Assembly: GCA_016218885.1 (NCBI GenBank)
Contig: JACRCT010001018.1
Span: 1 to 32,799, forward strand
DNA length: 32,799 nt
Reading direction: 5' to 3'
From: Deltaproteobacteria bacterium
GTDB taxonomy: Bacteria > Myxococcota > Myxococcia > Myxococcales > UBA5297
Below the pieces are notes generated by a model. It was given only the letters and a program-made list of their open reading frames with translations. It was not told the origin of the DNA and did no database searches. The translations under genes were made by a program, and so were the position numbers. Positions 17,657 through 27,763 of this stretch are shown piece after piece; positions within the stretch are counted from its first letter, which is position 1, and each line of letters begins with the position of its first letter.

Positions 17657-17733
17657 GCCTCGCCTCGGGTGCCGAGCGGTCGGCGCGCCTCTGGGCGGTC
17701 CAGAGGCCTCGCGCCGCATTCATCCCGACGGCT

Positions 17734-17762
17734 TAGCTAGCCTGCCCTTGCGACCGAGTCAA
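17734..17762 (-). promoter_or_regulatory. Possible promoter for roadblock-efp
   Basis: Minus-strand TTGACT (17762-17757) and TAGCTA (17739-17734) are separated by 17 nt. The -35 box is good (5 of 6); the -10 box is poor (2 of 6) but lies in a short near-palindrome GGCTAGCTAAGCC that could be an operator. It is in the 133-bp gap between the lipoprotein gene and the roadblock gene. Confidence 0.3.
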
Positions 17763-17789
17763 GGTGCTACCAGCCGATCGCCACCGCGC

Positions 17790-18485
17790 TCAGAGCGCCG
17801 GGCCGCAGTAATAGTCGCTGTCCTGGCCGAAGAACAGGGTGCACTCGGGCGTCAGCATGTTCACCACATCGCCCGGCCGCTCGCACTCAGTCAGCCGCTC
17901 TCGCGCGTAGATGGTCAGGGGGAAGGTGTACTCTTCGGTCTCCAAAGCTCCGCCACTCGCAAGCACGCCTACGAACTTGATTCCTACCGCTGTCTGGATG
18001 GGGTCGGGACCCACGAAGGCGAGGAACTTCTCAACCGCGTCGGCTGTCAGGATATCGGTAAAGAGGTCGAAGTGCTCATCGACGGCGGCGACACCACTCA
18101 ACGCCACCTGCTGGGCTGCGATCTTGGGGAAGCCGGCGCAACGAGCTCTGGTGTCGGCGCAGGAATAGGTGAGTTCCATCCGCTCGAACAAGAAGTCATT
18201 GCGCGACGCCGGATTGATCGTCGACGCGTTGCCGCCACTCCCGGTTTCGAGGTCGCTGGCATCGAGGCGGTTCGCCAAGCGCATCACCAGGACGTAGGAG
18301 TCCCTGAGCTCCAGGTTCACAGAGCCGGCGAGGATTTGCATGGCGCCGTCTTTGATGTCCTCGAGCTTGCACTCGTCATCGTAGGGCGGGGCATAGGTCC
18401 CGATGAGCTCGATGCTCGCTCGGTCTCCTACGCACCCCAGCAGCCCCAGGGTCAGCGCCGCACATAGGGTAAGCGTTCGCTTCAT
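17790..18485 (-). CDS. Predicted lipoprotein downstream of pilQ, unknown function
   Basis: No family recognised. From the ATG at 18485, preceded by GCGAGGTACGCC, the product is 231 residues with a lipoprotein signal peptide (KRTLTLCAALTLGLLGC, lipobox LLGC, Cys18). The mature part has about six cysteines, the last three near the C-terminus (TEC, PEC, DYYCGPAL end), suggesting disulphides. It has no TPRs, so it is not like Tgl, the known PilQ pilotin of M. xanthus, and no LysM domain, so it is not like TsaP. It starts 50 bp after the pilQ stop on the same strand and is probably the last gene of the pilMNOPQ transcript, which makes a role around the secretin plausible but unproven. Confidence 0.75.
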   Translation of the reverse strand: MKRTLTLCAALTLGLLGCVGDRASIELIGTYAPPYDDECKLEDIKDGAMQILAGSVNLELRDSYVLVMRLANRLDASDLETGSGGNASTINPASRNDFLFERMELTYSCADTRARCAGFPKIAAQQVALSGVAAVDEHFDLFTDILTADAVEKFLAFVGPDPIQTAVGIKFVGVLASGGALETEEYTFPLTIYARERLTECERPGDVVNMLTPECTLFFGQDSDYYCGPAL

Positions 18486-18535
18486 GGCGTACCTCGCGAC
18501 CTCAAGCATGCGTCCAAGCTGTAGCAAGCCTTGCC

Positions 18536-21271
18536 TCACGGCGCGGCGGCCTCGTTCGCCACCACCATCTGGTTGCGGTTGACGATCCTAGGGGTGATGA
18601 AGACAAGCAGTTCCGTGCGCTTGTCCACGTCCCCCTTCTTCCGGAACAGGTAGCCCAGGATGGGGATCTTCGAGAGCACCGGCACGCCGGCGTCATTGAC
18701 CGCTGTCTGGCGGGTGTAGATGCCGCCGATGACCGTGGTGTCCCCATCCTTGACGAGCACCTGGGTCTGGGCCTCCTTCTTGCTGATGGCGGGCTGACCG
18801 TTGGCACCGGTCAACGATGGATCGGGCTGGTTGTTGGTGGCGTGGATGTTCATCAGCACACTGCCGTCCGCGGTCACATGCGGGGTCACCTTGAGCTCGA
18901 GCTTGGCTTCGATGAACACCGTGTTGACGCCGTTGGCGGACACCTGGCTGAAGGGGATCGCGTAGCCCTGGCCGATGGTAGCCGGGGTGTTGTCCAAGGT
19001 CGTGACCTTGGGCGCGCTGATGGTCTTGAGCTGGCCGCTGCTCTCGAAGGCGGTCAAGCGCAGGTTGAGCATGGCCGCGCCGCCCGCGGAGCCGAACAGC
19101 ATGCTCAGGCCACCGCCGCTCCCGATGCCCGTCGCTGCCGGGAGATTGACCGCCCAGGGAACCGACGACAGTGCCGCCGTCGCCGGGTTGCTGTCGTCGA
19201 GGCCTGAACCGTTGAGTCGCATGACGTTGGGGAAGGCCAGACCGGTTGCGTTGCCAGTGGTGGGACCGAAGGCGAGGCTGCCACCCCACTGCACGCCAAC
19301 CTCGCGGGTCATGGTGGAGTTCATCTCCACGATGCGGCTCTCGATGAGCACCTGCGGGGTCTGGGTGTCGAGCTTGCGCACCAAGCCTTCGGCTCGCGCC
19401 AGGGCGTCGAGGGTGTCCTTGACGATGATCACGTTGGTACGCTGGTCGACGCTCATGCTACCGCGCTCGCTGAGCAGATCCTTGACCTTGGTGCTGATGT
19501 CGGCGGCGACGGCGTAGTTGACGGGGATGAGGCGGACCTTGAGCGGCTCCTGGTTCTTGATCGCCTTGGCGATGGCCTCTCGAACCTTGCGCTCCTCTTC
19601 GAGATCCTTGAGCGGCGCGACGCGGATGATGCTGCCGCTCTCCTCCATGCCCAGGCCCTTGGACTTGAGGATGATGTCCAAGGCCTGATCCCAAGGAACA
19701 TTGCGCAGGCGGATCGTCACCTTGCCCTTGACGTCATCGGAGACGACCACGTTGCGCTTGGAGACCTCGGCGATGATGCGCAGCAGGTTGTGGATGTCGA
19801 TCTCCTTGAACTCGAAGGAGACCCGGCGTCCGGTGTACTTGGGACGGCGCGCCGTACCGGCAGCGGCGTAGGCAGGCGTCTCGGCAGAGAAGCCGCTGGC
19901 CCGAGAAGCGAGGAGCGCCTCCTCCTCCACATCCAGTCGCTGGCCATCGATGACGACCTCGGCGCTGGTGGCCGCCTTGGCCTTCGCCCCGCTCGCGAAC
20001 TCCCAAGAGAGCTGGCCGCCTTCGAAGACAACCTTGTCCTCGCTGCTCCCATCCAGACTGGCCACCACTTGCACGGTCTCCGACTGGCCCGGCGCGCTGA
20101 AGGAGCTGACCATCTTCACCGGCCCGCCAAAGGCTGAGGTATCGAGGCTGCGCTCGAGCCGCTTGGGCAGCACGGCCCCGGAGATCGTCAGAACAGCCGT
20201 GCGCGGATCCGGACGGGCGACGTGGTACTCGGTTCCCGGGGGCACCCCGATGACCACCCTGCCCTGGGCCTCGTCGCCCCGGAATGCTACATCGCGCACG
20301 CTCACGGCCTTGCCCTTCTTCTTGGCCGGTGCCGGCGCGGCGACCGCGACCGGTTCCTGCTTCTTCGGGGCCGCAAGCGCCACCGCTTCGCCTACCTTGG
20401 CACCCAGAGCGATCGTCAAGCCTGTACGGTCGCGGCTCACCTCGTATGCCGGCATGCGCTCACCCTTGCCGCCCTCGAGGACCACCCGGACCTTGCCGTC
20501 ATGCTTGCCGCAGCGAACCTCTTTGAGCAACGGGCTTCCCACCTTCTGCGCCTTGAGGCCCTTTTCGAAGCCCAGCAGGTCGAGGGCCAGACGAGGAGGA
20601 TCGCTCAGCTCGATCAGGTCGAAGGTGCCGATCTCGCCGTCAGCGGCGAGCCGCACCACCAACTGCCCATCCTTCTCGGTGAGCTTGACCGCCGAGAGCC
20701 GATGACCGGGGTTGGCCACGTCCTTCTCGTCACGGCGAGAGGTGACCAGGTTGGCCTCAGCCGATGCTGCCGGAGAGGGCAAGCTGGAAGCGAGCGGCGC
20801 AGCGAGCTCGGCAGCCGAAGACGCGAGCGTCACTGGCTGGGCGCTTTCGGTCTTGGCCTCAGGGGCAGACGCAGCGGCCTGAGCCCCTTGAGTGACGGCG
20901 ACGATGACGCTGTCGCCTACCGCGCGCACGTCATAGCGAGCCTCCTCGGCGATGGCGACGACCACGCGCCCCACTGCGACTCGATCGTCGGAGAACTGCG
21001 ACACTGCGACGCCGACGATGGGGCCCTTGCCGTCGAGCGGCCCCTTCACCGCCGCGACGTCGGCGCCGGCGAGGTCGACCACCACCCGAGCCGGGTCGGA
21101 CAAGCGGAAGACCGTGAAGGTCGGGGCGCTCGTCCCGGCGATGGCCAGTTGAGCGCCCGCCTCGTCCCCGCTGATTTGAAGGGTGCGGACGACGTTGCTG
21201 GCCGTGGCCGCCGCGGCAGGAGCCGAGGCAAGCAGCGCGAGGCAGCTGAAGAGCCAAGTGCGAAGGTTCAT
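18536..21271 (-). CDS. pilQ: Type IV pilus secretin PilQ
   Basis: PilQ forms the gated outer-membrane channel through which the pilus passes. The 911-residue product (M. xanthus PilQ is about 900) has a signal peptide (MNLRTWLFSCLALLASAPAAAA), several AMIN-type beta domains (for example FTVFRLSDPARVVVDLAG near 50 and FDLIELSDPPRLALDLLG near 220) that bind peptidoglycan in this family, a secretin N0/STN domain (ISFEFKEIDIHNLL-like segment near 490), an N1 domain, and the secretin barrel with VLIESRIVEMNS near 640 and the hallmark VPVLSKIPILGYLF near 860. The ATG at 21271 follows AAGGAGA; the frame open to 21337 adds an implausible leader. It follows pilP by 62 bp. Confidence 0.96.
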   Translation of the reverse strand: MNLRTWLFSCLALLASAPAAAATASNVVRTLQISGDEAGAQLAIAGTSAPTFTVFRLSDPARVVVDLAGADVAAVKGPLDGKGPIVGVAVSQFSDDRVAVGRVVVAIAEEARYDVRAVGDSVIVAVTQGAQAAASAPEAKTESAQPVTLASSAAELAAPLASSLPSPAASAEANLVTSRRDEKDVANPGHRLSAVKLTEKDGQLVVRLAADGEIGTFDLIELSDPPRLALDLLGFEKGLKAQKVGSPLLKEVRCGKHDGKVRVVLEGGKGERMPAYEVSRDRTGLTIALGAKVGEAVALAAPKKQEPVAVAAPAPAKKKGKAVSVRDVAFRGDEAQGRVVIGVPPGTEYHVARPDPRTAVLTISGAVLPKRLERSLDTSAFGGPVKMVSSFSAPGQSETVQVVASLDGSSEDKVVFEGGQLSWEFASGAKAKAATSAEVVIDGQRLDVEEEALLASRASGFSAETPAYAAAGTARRPKYTGRRVSFEFKEIDIHNLLRIIAEVSKRNVVVSDDVKGKVTIRLRNVPWDQALDIILKSKGLGMEESGSIIRVAPLKDLEEERKVREAIAKAIKNQEPLKVRLIPVNYAVAADISTKVKDLLSERGSMSVDQRTNVIIVKDTLDALARAEGLVRKLDTQTPQVLIESRIVEMNSTMTREVGVQWGGSLAFGPTTGNATGLAFPNVMRLNGSGLDDSNPATAALSSVPWAVNLPAATGIGSGGGLSMLFGSAGGAAMLNLRLTAFESSGQLKTISAPKVTTLDNTPATIGQGYAIPFSQVSANGVNTVFIEAKLELKVTPHVTADGSVLMNIHATNNQPDPSLTGANGQPAISKKEAQTQVLVKDGDTTVIGGIYTRQTAVNDAGVPVLSKIPILGYLFRKKGDVDKRTELLVFITPRIVNRNQMVVANEAAAP

Positions 21272-21333
21272 CCCAGTTTCTCCTTCAACCCAAGCGCGAG
21301 GAGCTGCGCCTGCCACATCGCATCGGATACGAG

Positions 21334-21897
21334 TCATTCGGCGACCTCGGGCGTGAGGAGATTCTGGTCTTCTTGCCCGCCGGGGCCCTGCTCCGCAGGG
21401 AGCTTGATGGGGACCGGGTTCACGTGGGGCTTGCCCATCTGGTCCTTGTAGATCTCGGTGACTACCAGCTCGCCTGAGCGGATGTGCGTCACCTTGCCGT
21501 TGCGCTTGCCCACGAACGTGCCGCGGCGAACGATGTAGCCTCGACCGCTGGGATCCTCAACCATCGCCAGCGGGTTGGAGATACCGCTGATCACCGCTAC
21601 CAGCTTGAGCTGGTCCAGCTCCCACTTGCACAGCGGGCCGCAGTCGGGACGCTCCGGTCCTTCCGAGGGCCCCGTCCGCTCGTCAATGGCCGAGCGAAAC
21701 GGGTCGCGCTTGCCAACCGGGCTGTAGGCATACTCAATGGTCGGGACGGACTCGGCGAGCTTCTCCACGGGCAGCGGCGCTGCAGGCTTGGGTGCCTGTT
21801 GGGCCGGTGTCGCGGAAGCCGCAGGAGGGGGCGCCACGGATTCGCCACAGGCGGCGAGGCCGAGGAGCGCCACGGGGAGGTATTTTCGCAGGGACAT
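21334..21897 (-). CDS. pilP: Type IV pilus lipoprotein PilP
   Basis: PilP is an inner-membrane lipoprotein that links the PilN-PilO heterodimer to the periplasmic domains of PilQ. The 187-residue product has a lipobox LAAC (Cys17), a Pro/Ala-rich disordered linker (about 20-50) and a compact beta domain that starts with the family's KRDPFRS motif (63-69) and contains LKLVAVISG and GYIVRRGTFVGKRNGKV. The ATG at 21897 is preceded by GAGGTTGACGA. It lies 21 bp after pilO, in the conserved pilMNOPQ order. Confidence 0.94.
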   Translation of the reverse strand: MSLRKYLPVALLGLAACGESVAPPPAASATPAQQAPKPAAPLPVEKLAESVPTIEYAYSPVGKRDPFRSAIDERTGPSEGPERPDCGPLCKWELDQLKLVAVISGISNPLAMVEDPSGRGYIVRRGTFVGKRNGKVTHIRSGELVVTEIYKDQMGKPHVNPVPIKLPAEQGPGGQEDQNLLTPEVAE

Positions 21898-21918
21898 TCG
21901 TCAACCTCGCGCGAACGC

Positions 21919-22524
21919 TCACTTCTTCTTGGGCTGCTGCGCCGGTTTCTGTTCGGATGCCTCTAGGAACCTGAAGGTCGTGGCCATGTAGCTGGCCTTG
22001 AGGACCACCTTCTCGTTCTTGCGCGTGGGCGCTTCGAAGGTCAGGCCGCTGATGTTCACGATACGACGCAGCTTGGACACGCTCTCGAAGAAGACGGCGA
22101 TCTCGTGATAGTTTCCGGCCGCCTGCATCTTGATGGGAATCGAGGCGTAGAAGTTCTGCGGCGACTCCGGCATCGGTTCGAGCCCGACGATCTCCAGACC
22201 ACTCTTCTTGCCGACGTCGTTGAGCTGGCGCAGCAGTTCGTCGATGTCGGCCTTGGGGGGCAGCTCAGTCAAGGCCTCAGCCAAGCGCCGCTCGAGCACT
22301 TCCTTGTCACGCCGGTACTGGTTGAGGTTGTCGGCGATGACCCTCTTCTTGACCAACTGCTCGTTCAGGTTGCGCTTCTTGTCCTGAGAGACCTTGATCT
22401 TGCCGTTGAGGTCGTCGACCAGGAAGAAGTAGTTGGCGCCGGAGAGGGCCGCCATCAGTACTGCTGCGGCAATGATCTTCTGCGCCAGGGGCACTTTCGC
22501 GAGGCGGTCCAGGAGATTGTTCAT
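21919..22524 (-). CDS. pilO: Type IV pilus alignment protein PilO
   Basis: PilO is a bitopic inner-membrane protein that dimerises with PilN through periplasmic coiled coils and ferredoxin-like domains. The 201-residue product has a short cytoplasmic N-terminus, a membrane helix at about 14-34 (AQKIIAAAVLMAALSGANYFFLV), a coiled coil at about 36-95, and a compact C-terminal domain with NYHEIAVFFESVSKLRRIVNISGL, typical of the family, then a Lys/Gln-rich tail. GGAG lies shortly before the ATG at 22524, 12 bp after the pilN stop. Confidence 0.95.
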   Translation of the reverse strand: MNNLLDRLAKVPLAQKIIAAAVLMAALSGANYFFLVDDLNGKIKVSQDKKRNLNEQLVKKRVIADNLNQYRRDKEVLERRLAEALTELPPKADIDELLRQLNDVGKKSGLEIVGLEPMPESPQNFYASIPIKMQAAGNYHEIAVFFESVSKLRRIVNISGLTFEAPTRKNEKVVLKASYMATTFRFLEASEQKPAQQPKKK

Positions 22525-22536
22525 CGCTCGCTCCGG

Positions 22537-23208
22537 TCAGATCGCGAAGTTCGCGTTGAGGGTGAGCTGAAACTCGACGAGCTTCGACTCGGAGCCGGCC
22601 GCCACGGGCTTGAGCTCGGCCTTCTTGAGGCGAATGTCCTTGAAGAAGGAGCCGATCTGGTCCACGAGGATGTCCTTGATCTGACCAGAAGGAGTGAGCT
22701 CGACGCGAGTGGAGTCGCCCTTGCGCCCGGTCTCCACCAGGCGACCCATCCCCTCGGGAGTCCACACCACGAACCCGAGGGCCTTCATGAACTCCGCGAG
22801 ATCGTCGTTGGAGAGGGCGGCGCCATCGATGGTCATGGCCCCGCTCTTCTCTTCGAGCTTCTTGAGCCAGACGTTCTTGGGGATGGAGGTGGCCAAAGCG
22901 TCGAGCATCTTCACCGGGCCGGTGCGCCCACGCTTGAGCTGATCAAGGACCTTGAGCTTCTCCTCGAGGGCCTTGTTCTCTTTCTCGTAGTTCTTCACCT
23001 CTCCGATGATGCGATCGAGGTCGGCGATCTCCTTCTCGATGCGCGCCACCTCGGAGCGCTCGCGCTCCTCGACCCCGGCGACCTGGGCGTACCAGTAGTA
23101 GTTGCCGATCAGCGCGCCCACGAGGACGAGCACGAAGAGGACGATCTGCCTCTGGCCCGTTTCCCGCTTCTTCGCCGCCCTTACCGGCAGCAGGTTGATG
23201 CGAATCAT
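22537..23208 (-). CDS. pilN: Type IV pilus alignment protein PilN
   Basis: PilN connects the cytoplasmic actin-like PilM to the periplasmic PilO and PilP. The 223-residue product starts with IRINLLPVR; the INLLP motif (4-8) is the conserved segment that docks into PilM. A membrane helix follows at about 22-42, then a heptad-rich coiled coil (about 46-90, ERSEVARIEKEIADLDRII) and a C-terminal ferredoxin-like domain (ALATSIPKNVWLKKLEE near 105). It starts 41 bp after pilM and ends 12 bp before pilO. At over 200 residues it is slightly longer than PilN of Pseudomonas, with an insert in the C-terminal domain. Confidence 0.95.
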   Translation of the reverse strand: MIRINLLPVRAAKKRETGQRQIVLFVLVLVGALIGNYYWYAQVAGVEERERSEVARIEKEIADLDRIIGEVKNYEKENKALEEKLKVLDQLKRGRTGPVKMLDALATSIPKNVWLKKLEEKSGAMTIDGAALSNDDLAEFMKALGFVVWTPEGMGRLVETGRKGDSTRVELTPSGQIKDILVDQIGSFFKDIRLKKAELKPVAAGSESKLVEFQLTLNANFAI

Positions 23209-23249
23209 CGCTTCGCCCCTTGGGCTGACTGGTCCATTCCAGCTGCGAC

Positions 23250-24323
23250 CTACTTGTCACCCTGCCGCCGCAGCGCCAATCCCACTGAGACTGCGGCCAT
23301 GGGCGCGATGTCCATGATGTGGGCAGGATCGAACCGGCGGTTGTCGATCTCGATGTTCTTGAACGGGTTCAGGATCTCCACCGGCACCCCGACCCGCTGC
23401 TCGATGGTCTTGAACAGCGCAGGGATCTTGGCGGTCCCGCCCGAGAGCAGCACCTTGGCGAAGTGGCTGTCAGCCGCGGTGGAGGCATAGAAGTCGAGCG
23501 ACCGCTGGATCTCGCCGGCCATCTGCTCGGCCACCGAGCTCAGGACACGCTCCACCTCCTGGGGCACCACCGAGTCGGCGTCGGCGTGGTTTCCGCCGAT
23601 CTTCAGGGCCTCCGCCTCGTCGTAGGAGACGTTGAGCTGCTTCTGGATCTCTTCGGTGAACTGGTTGCCGCCGATGGTCACATCGCGGGTGAAGGTGGTG
23701 ACCCCGTTGGCGATGATGTTGATGTTGACCACCGAGGCCCCGGCGTTGATGAGCACCACCGTCTCGCCCTTGGGCAGGTCGTAGTTCGCCTCGAAGCAGT
23801 TCTGCACGGCGAAGGCGTCCACGTCGACGATCACCGGCGCCAGCCCGGCCTCGGTCACCACCGAGGTGTAGTCGTTGATCATGTCCTTCTTGGCGGCGAC
23901 CAGCAGGACGTCCATCTGCCCGGCCTGGTCATTGCCCGAGGGGAGCGGGTAGGTGTCGATGTTGACGTCCTTGACGTCGAAGGGGATGTACTGCTCGGCC
24001 TCCCACTGGATCGACTCGTCGAGCTCCTCCTGGGTCATGCGGGGCAGCGAGATCTTCTTGATGATGACCGAGTGGCCGCTGACCCCGATGGCCGTCTCGC
24101 GGTTGCGGATCTTGAGCTCACCGACCAGCTCCTGCACGGCCTGGACGATGGCGGTGGAGTTCATCAACGCGCCGTCGACGATGGCCTCGGGCGGCAGCGG
24201 CTTGGAGCCGAAAGCCTGCAGCTGGAAGGCGGTGGCGCCCCGGCGGCGGACTTCCTTGAGCTGCACCAACTTGACCGAGCTCGAGCCGATGTCGAGGCCG
24301 AGTGCGAGCTTTGCCTTGGCCAT
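23250..24323 (-). CDS. pilM: Type IV pilus actin-like protein PilM
   Basis: PilM is a cytoplasmic actin/FtsA-like ATP-binding protein that recruits the PilNOP complex and couples it to the motor. The 357-residue product shows the ASKHA nucleotide-binding motifs: LGLDIGSSSVKLVQL (8-22), INAGASVVNINI near 193-204, and LLSGGTAKIPAL near 293. The segment IQWEAEQYIPFDVKDV near 105 is a PilM signature. It is the first gene of the operon; upstream is a 123-bp gap before the Xre-type regulator gene. The Shine-Dalgarno GGAGGG can be hidden in a small hairpin (24332-24345). Confidence 0.96.
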   Translation of the reverse strand: MAKAKLALGLDIGSSSVKLVQLKEVRRRGATAFQLQAFGSKPLPPEAIVDGALMNSTAIVQAVQELVGELKIRNRETAIGVSGHSVIIKKISLPRMTQEELDESIQWEAEQYIPFDVKDVNIDTYPLPSGNDQAGQMDVLLVAAKKDMINDYTSVVTEAGLAPVIVDVDAFAVQNCFEANYDLPKGETVVLINAGASVVNINIIANGVTTFTRDVTIGGNQFTEEIQKQLNVSYDEAEALKIGGNHADADSVVPQEVERVLSSVAEQMAGEIQRSLDFYASTAADSHFAKVLLSGGTAKIPALFKTIEQRVGVPVEILNPFKNIEIDNRRFDPAHIMDIAPMAAVSVGLALRRQGDK

Positions 24324-24331
24324 CTAGGGGA

Positions 24332-24345
24332 CCCTCCTACGAGGG
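24332..24345 (-). promoter_or_regulatory. Small hairpin that covers the pilM Shine-Dalgarno
   Basis: On the minus strand CCCTC and GAGGG pair as a 5-bp stem around a GTAG loop, ending 8 nt before the pilM ATG. The 3' arm contains the GGAGGG ribosome-binding site. It could lower initiation on the first gene of the pil operon, but a stem this short may be chance. Confidence 0.3.
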
Positions 24346-24446
24346 GGAAATTGCCGTTTCGCGAGTGGCGAAGGGCTCCTGCAACTGAGGCGAGTGGAGC
24401 GTAGCATGGCGATCTCGACCCTCAAAACTTTCGCCCTTCCTTTTCG

Positions 24447-24671
24447 CTAGCGTCTCCGCTTGGCGTCCTCGAACACCTTGTCCTTGTCCGAGACCTTCAA
24501 CCCCAGCGCGAGGATGATCTTGCGCTTGGTGTCGACCCGGCAGGTCTCCCCTCGCTCCACCCGGTCGATGGTCAGGACCGAGACGCCAGCGCGACGCGCC
24601 AGCTCGGCCTTGGAGAGGAGCTGATCCTCGCGAAGCTGCTGCACGTTGTTGGCAACCTTGCGCTCTGCCAT
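24447..24671 (-). CDS. Small Xre-type helix-turn-helix regulator
   Basis: The 74-residue product is essentially one Cro/C1-type helix-turn-helix domain: NVQQLREDQLLSKAELARRAGVS (about 10-32) holds the first helices and the turn, LTIDRVERGE (about 34-43) the recognition helix, followed by RKIILALGL and a short basic tail. The start at 24671 is chosen because GGGGAGAAC precedes it and the domain begins there; the frame open to 24752 adds an unlikely leader. It lies immediately upstream of pilM on the same strand (123-bp gap). It may regulate pilM or itself; the target is not shown by the sequence. Confidence 0.82.
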   Translation of the reverse strand: MAERKVANNVQQLREDQLLSKAELARRAGVSVLTIDRVERGETCRVDTKRKIILALGLKVSDKDKVFEDAKRRR

Positions 24672-24785
24672 GTTCTCCCCGTCCGTTGCGGGCCCTCGCG
24701 CCCCATCACACGCACTCCCACGCCACTCCCGTCCCAGAACGGGCGTGAGCATAGCCGCCCGCTCGCTCGGGCGTCAAGAAGCCGA

Positions 24786-24840
24786 GGCATAAGTAGGTCT
24801 ATTTGATGCTTAATTGATATGACTTTATACCATCGCTAGT
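24786..24840. promoter_or_regulatory. AT-rich island upstream of the HTH gene
   Basis: About 55 bp between the response-regulator stop and the HTH gene are strikingly AT-rich for this window (runs such as CTATTTGATGCTTAATTGAT and ACTTTATACC). It is the natural place for the promoter of the HTH-pilM region. On the plus strand TTGATG and TATACC are 17 nt apart, but no plus-strand gene follows; no clean minus-strand promoter could be assigned. The rest of 24672-24884 holds nothing else I can support. Confidence 0.4.
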
Positions 24841-24884
24841 GGCCGCCCCGCGCCCACCCCCCAGCCCTTGGGGAGGCGCCGACT

Positions 24885-26312
24885 TCAGGCGATGGCCGCG
24901 CCCTTGGCTCCCTCGAGGTCGGGGTCGATGCCGTACTCCTTGACCTTGTAGAGCAGCGCCCGGTGGCTGATCTCCAGCAGCTCCGCGGCGCGAGTGCGGT
25001 TGCCGCGCGTCTTCTGCAGAGCGCGACGGATGAGATCCTCCTCCAGCGCTCGCGAAGCCTTCTTGATGGAGAGATCGCCGCCCGCGGGCGCTCCCGCCTG
25101 GCCCTGGGCGCCCCCGGCTGCAGCCGCCCCGGCCTTGGGCGCGAGGACCAGCTCCGGCAGCAGGTCGAGGGTGATGATCTCCCCGTCGCAGAGGACCATC
25201 GCCCGCTCGATGGCGTTCTCCAGCTCACGCACGTTGCCCGGCCAGGCGTAGTCGTGCATCAGCTGCAGGGCATCGGGGGCGACCTCCCCGATTCGCCGCC
25301 CCAGACGCGCGTTGTACTTGGCGATGAAGTGCCGCGCGAGGAGCTCGAGGTCGTCCTTGCGCTCGCGCAGGGGCGGCAGGCGCAGGTTGAGGACGTTGAG
25401 CCGGTAGTAGAGGTCCTCGCGAAAGGCGCCTCGCGCCACCTGCTGCGGCAGGTCGCGCTTGGTGGCGGCGATGACTCGCACGTCCACCTTTTCGCTGCGC
25501 GAGTCGCCCACGCGGCGGATCTCCTCCTCCTGCAGCACCCGCAGCAGCTTGACCTGCAGCTGCTGCGGCAGCTCCCCCACCTCGTCCAGGAAGAGCGTCC
25601 CGCCGTCGGCCTCGGAGAACAGGCCCTTCTTGTTGCGCACGGCGTCGGTGAAGGCGCCCCGGACGTGCCCGAACAGCTCGCTCTCCATCAGCTCGCCGGG
25701 GATGGCGCCGCAGTTGACCGCCACGAAGGGCATGGCCGCGCGGGGCGAGAGGTCGTGCAGCGCGCGGGCGACCAGCTCCTTGCCGGTGCCGCTCTCCCCG
25801 CTGACGAGCACGGTGGTCTTGACCTGGGCCACCTTGCGGATCTGCCGGGCGACCTCCTGCATCGGCGGGCTCGTCCCCACCAGGCTCTCCAGCCGGAAGG
25901 CGCGGCTGAGCTCTCCGCGCAGCCGCTCGTTCTCGCGCTTGAGCCGCTCACGCTCCTCGGCCTTGCGCAGCACCAGCACCACCTCGTCGGGCTTGAAGGG
26001 CTTGCTGATGTAGTCGTAGGCGCCCTCCTTCATCGCCGTGATGGCGGTGTCGGTGGTCCCGTAGGCGCTCATCACCACCACGGTGAGCTCGGGCTGTCGC
26101 CGGTGGATCTCCTTGAGCAGCGCGATGCCGTCCATCTTGGGCATGCGCACGTCGGAGAGGACCACGTCGTAGTCGCGCGCCTCGATCTCCTTGAGCCCCT
26201 CCTCGGCGCCGGGCACGCCGCGGACTTCGTAGCCGCGGTCCTTGAGGATGACGGTGAGCATGTGCCGCATGCTGTCGTCGTCGTCGACGATGAGGACGTT
26301 CTGGAAGCGCAT
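24885..26312 (-). CDS. NtrC-family sigma-54-dependent response regulator (PilR2-position)
   Basis: The 475-residue product is a complete enhancer-binding protein. The receiver domain (1-120) has acidic DDDD near 10-13, the phospho-acceptor Asp54 (VLSDVRMP), Ser82 and Lys104 (SKPF). The AAA+ domain has Walker A GESGTGKE (172-179), the sigma-54 contact loop GAFTDA (219-224, instead of the canonical GAFTGA), Walker B GGTLFLDE (237-244), and the late YAWPGNVRELENA motif. A Fis-type DNA-binding helix-turn-helix ends it (NRTRAAELLEISHRALLYKVKEYG). It starts 8 bp after the sensor-kinase stop. Its place between pilI and pilM matches PilR2 of M. xanthus by recollection, but PilR or another regulator is possible. 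The pilA promoter in this window is of the sigma-54 type. Confidence 0.93.
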   Translation of the reverse strand: MRFQNVLIVDDDDSMRHMLTVILKDRGYEVRGVPGAEEGLKEIEARDYDVVLSDVRMPKMDGIALLKEIHRRQPELTVVVMSAYGTTDTAITAMKEGAYDYISKPFKPDEVVLVLRKAEERERLKRENERLRGELSRAFRLESLVGTSPPMQEVARQIRKVAQVKTTVLVSGESGTGKELVARALHDLSPRAAMPFVAVNCGAIPGELMESELFGHVRGAFTDAVRNKKGLFSEADGGTLFLDEVGELPQQLQVKLLRVLQEEEIRRVGDSRSEKVDVRVIAATKRDLPQQVARGAFREDLYYRLNVLNLRLPPLRERKDDLELLARHFIAKYNARLGRRIGEVAPDALQLMHDYAWPGNVRELENAIERAMVLCDGEIITLDLLPELVLAPKAGAAAAGGAQGQAGAPAGGDLSIKKASRALEEDLIRRALQKTRGNRTRAAELLEISHRALLYKVKEYGIDPDLEGAKGAAIA

Positions 26313-26320
26313 GGTGGTTC

Positions 26321-27721
<1,401 letters not shown>

Positions 27722-27763
27722 GGGCGGCTAGTATCTCGCCCGCGCGCTTCGGTCAAACGACGA

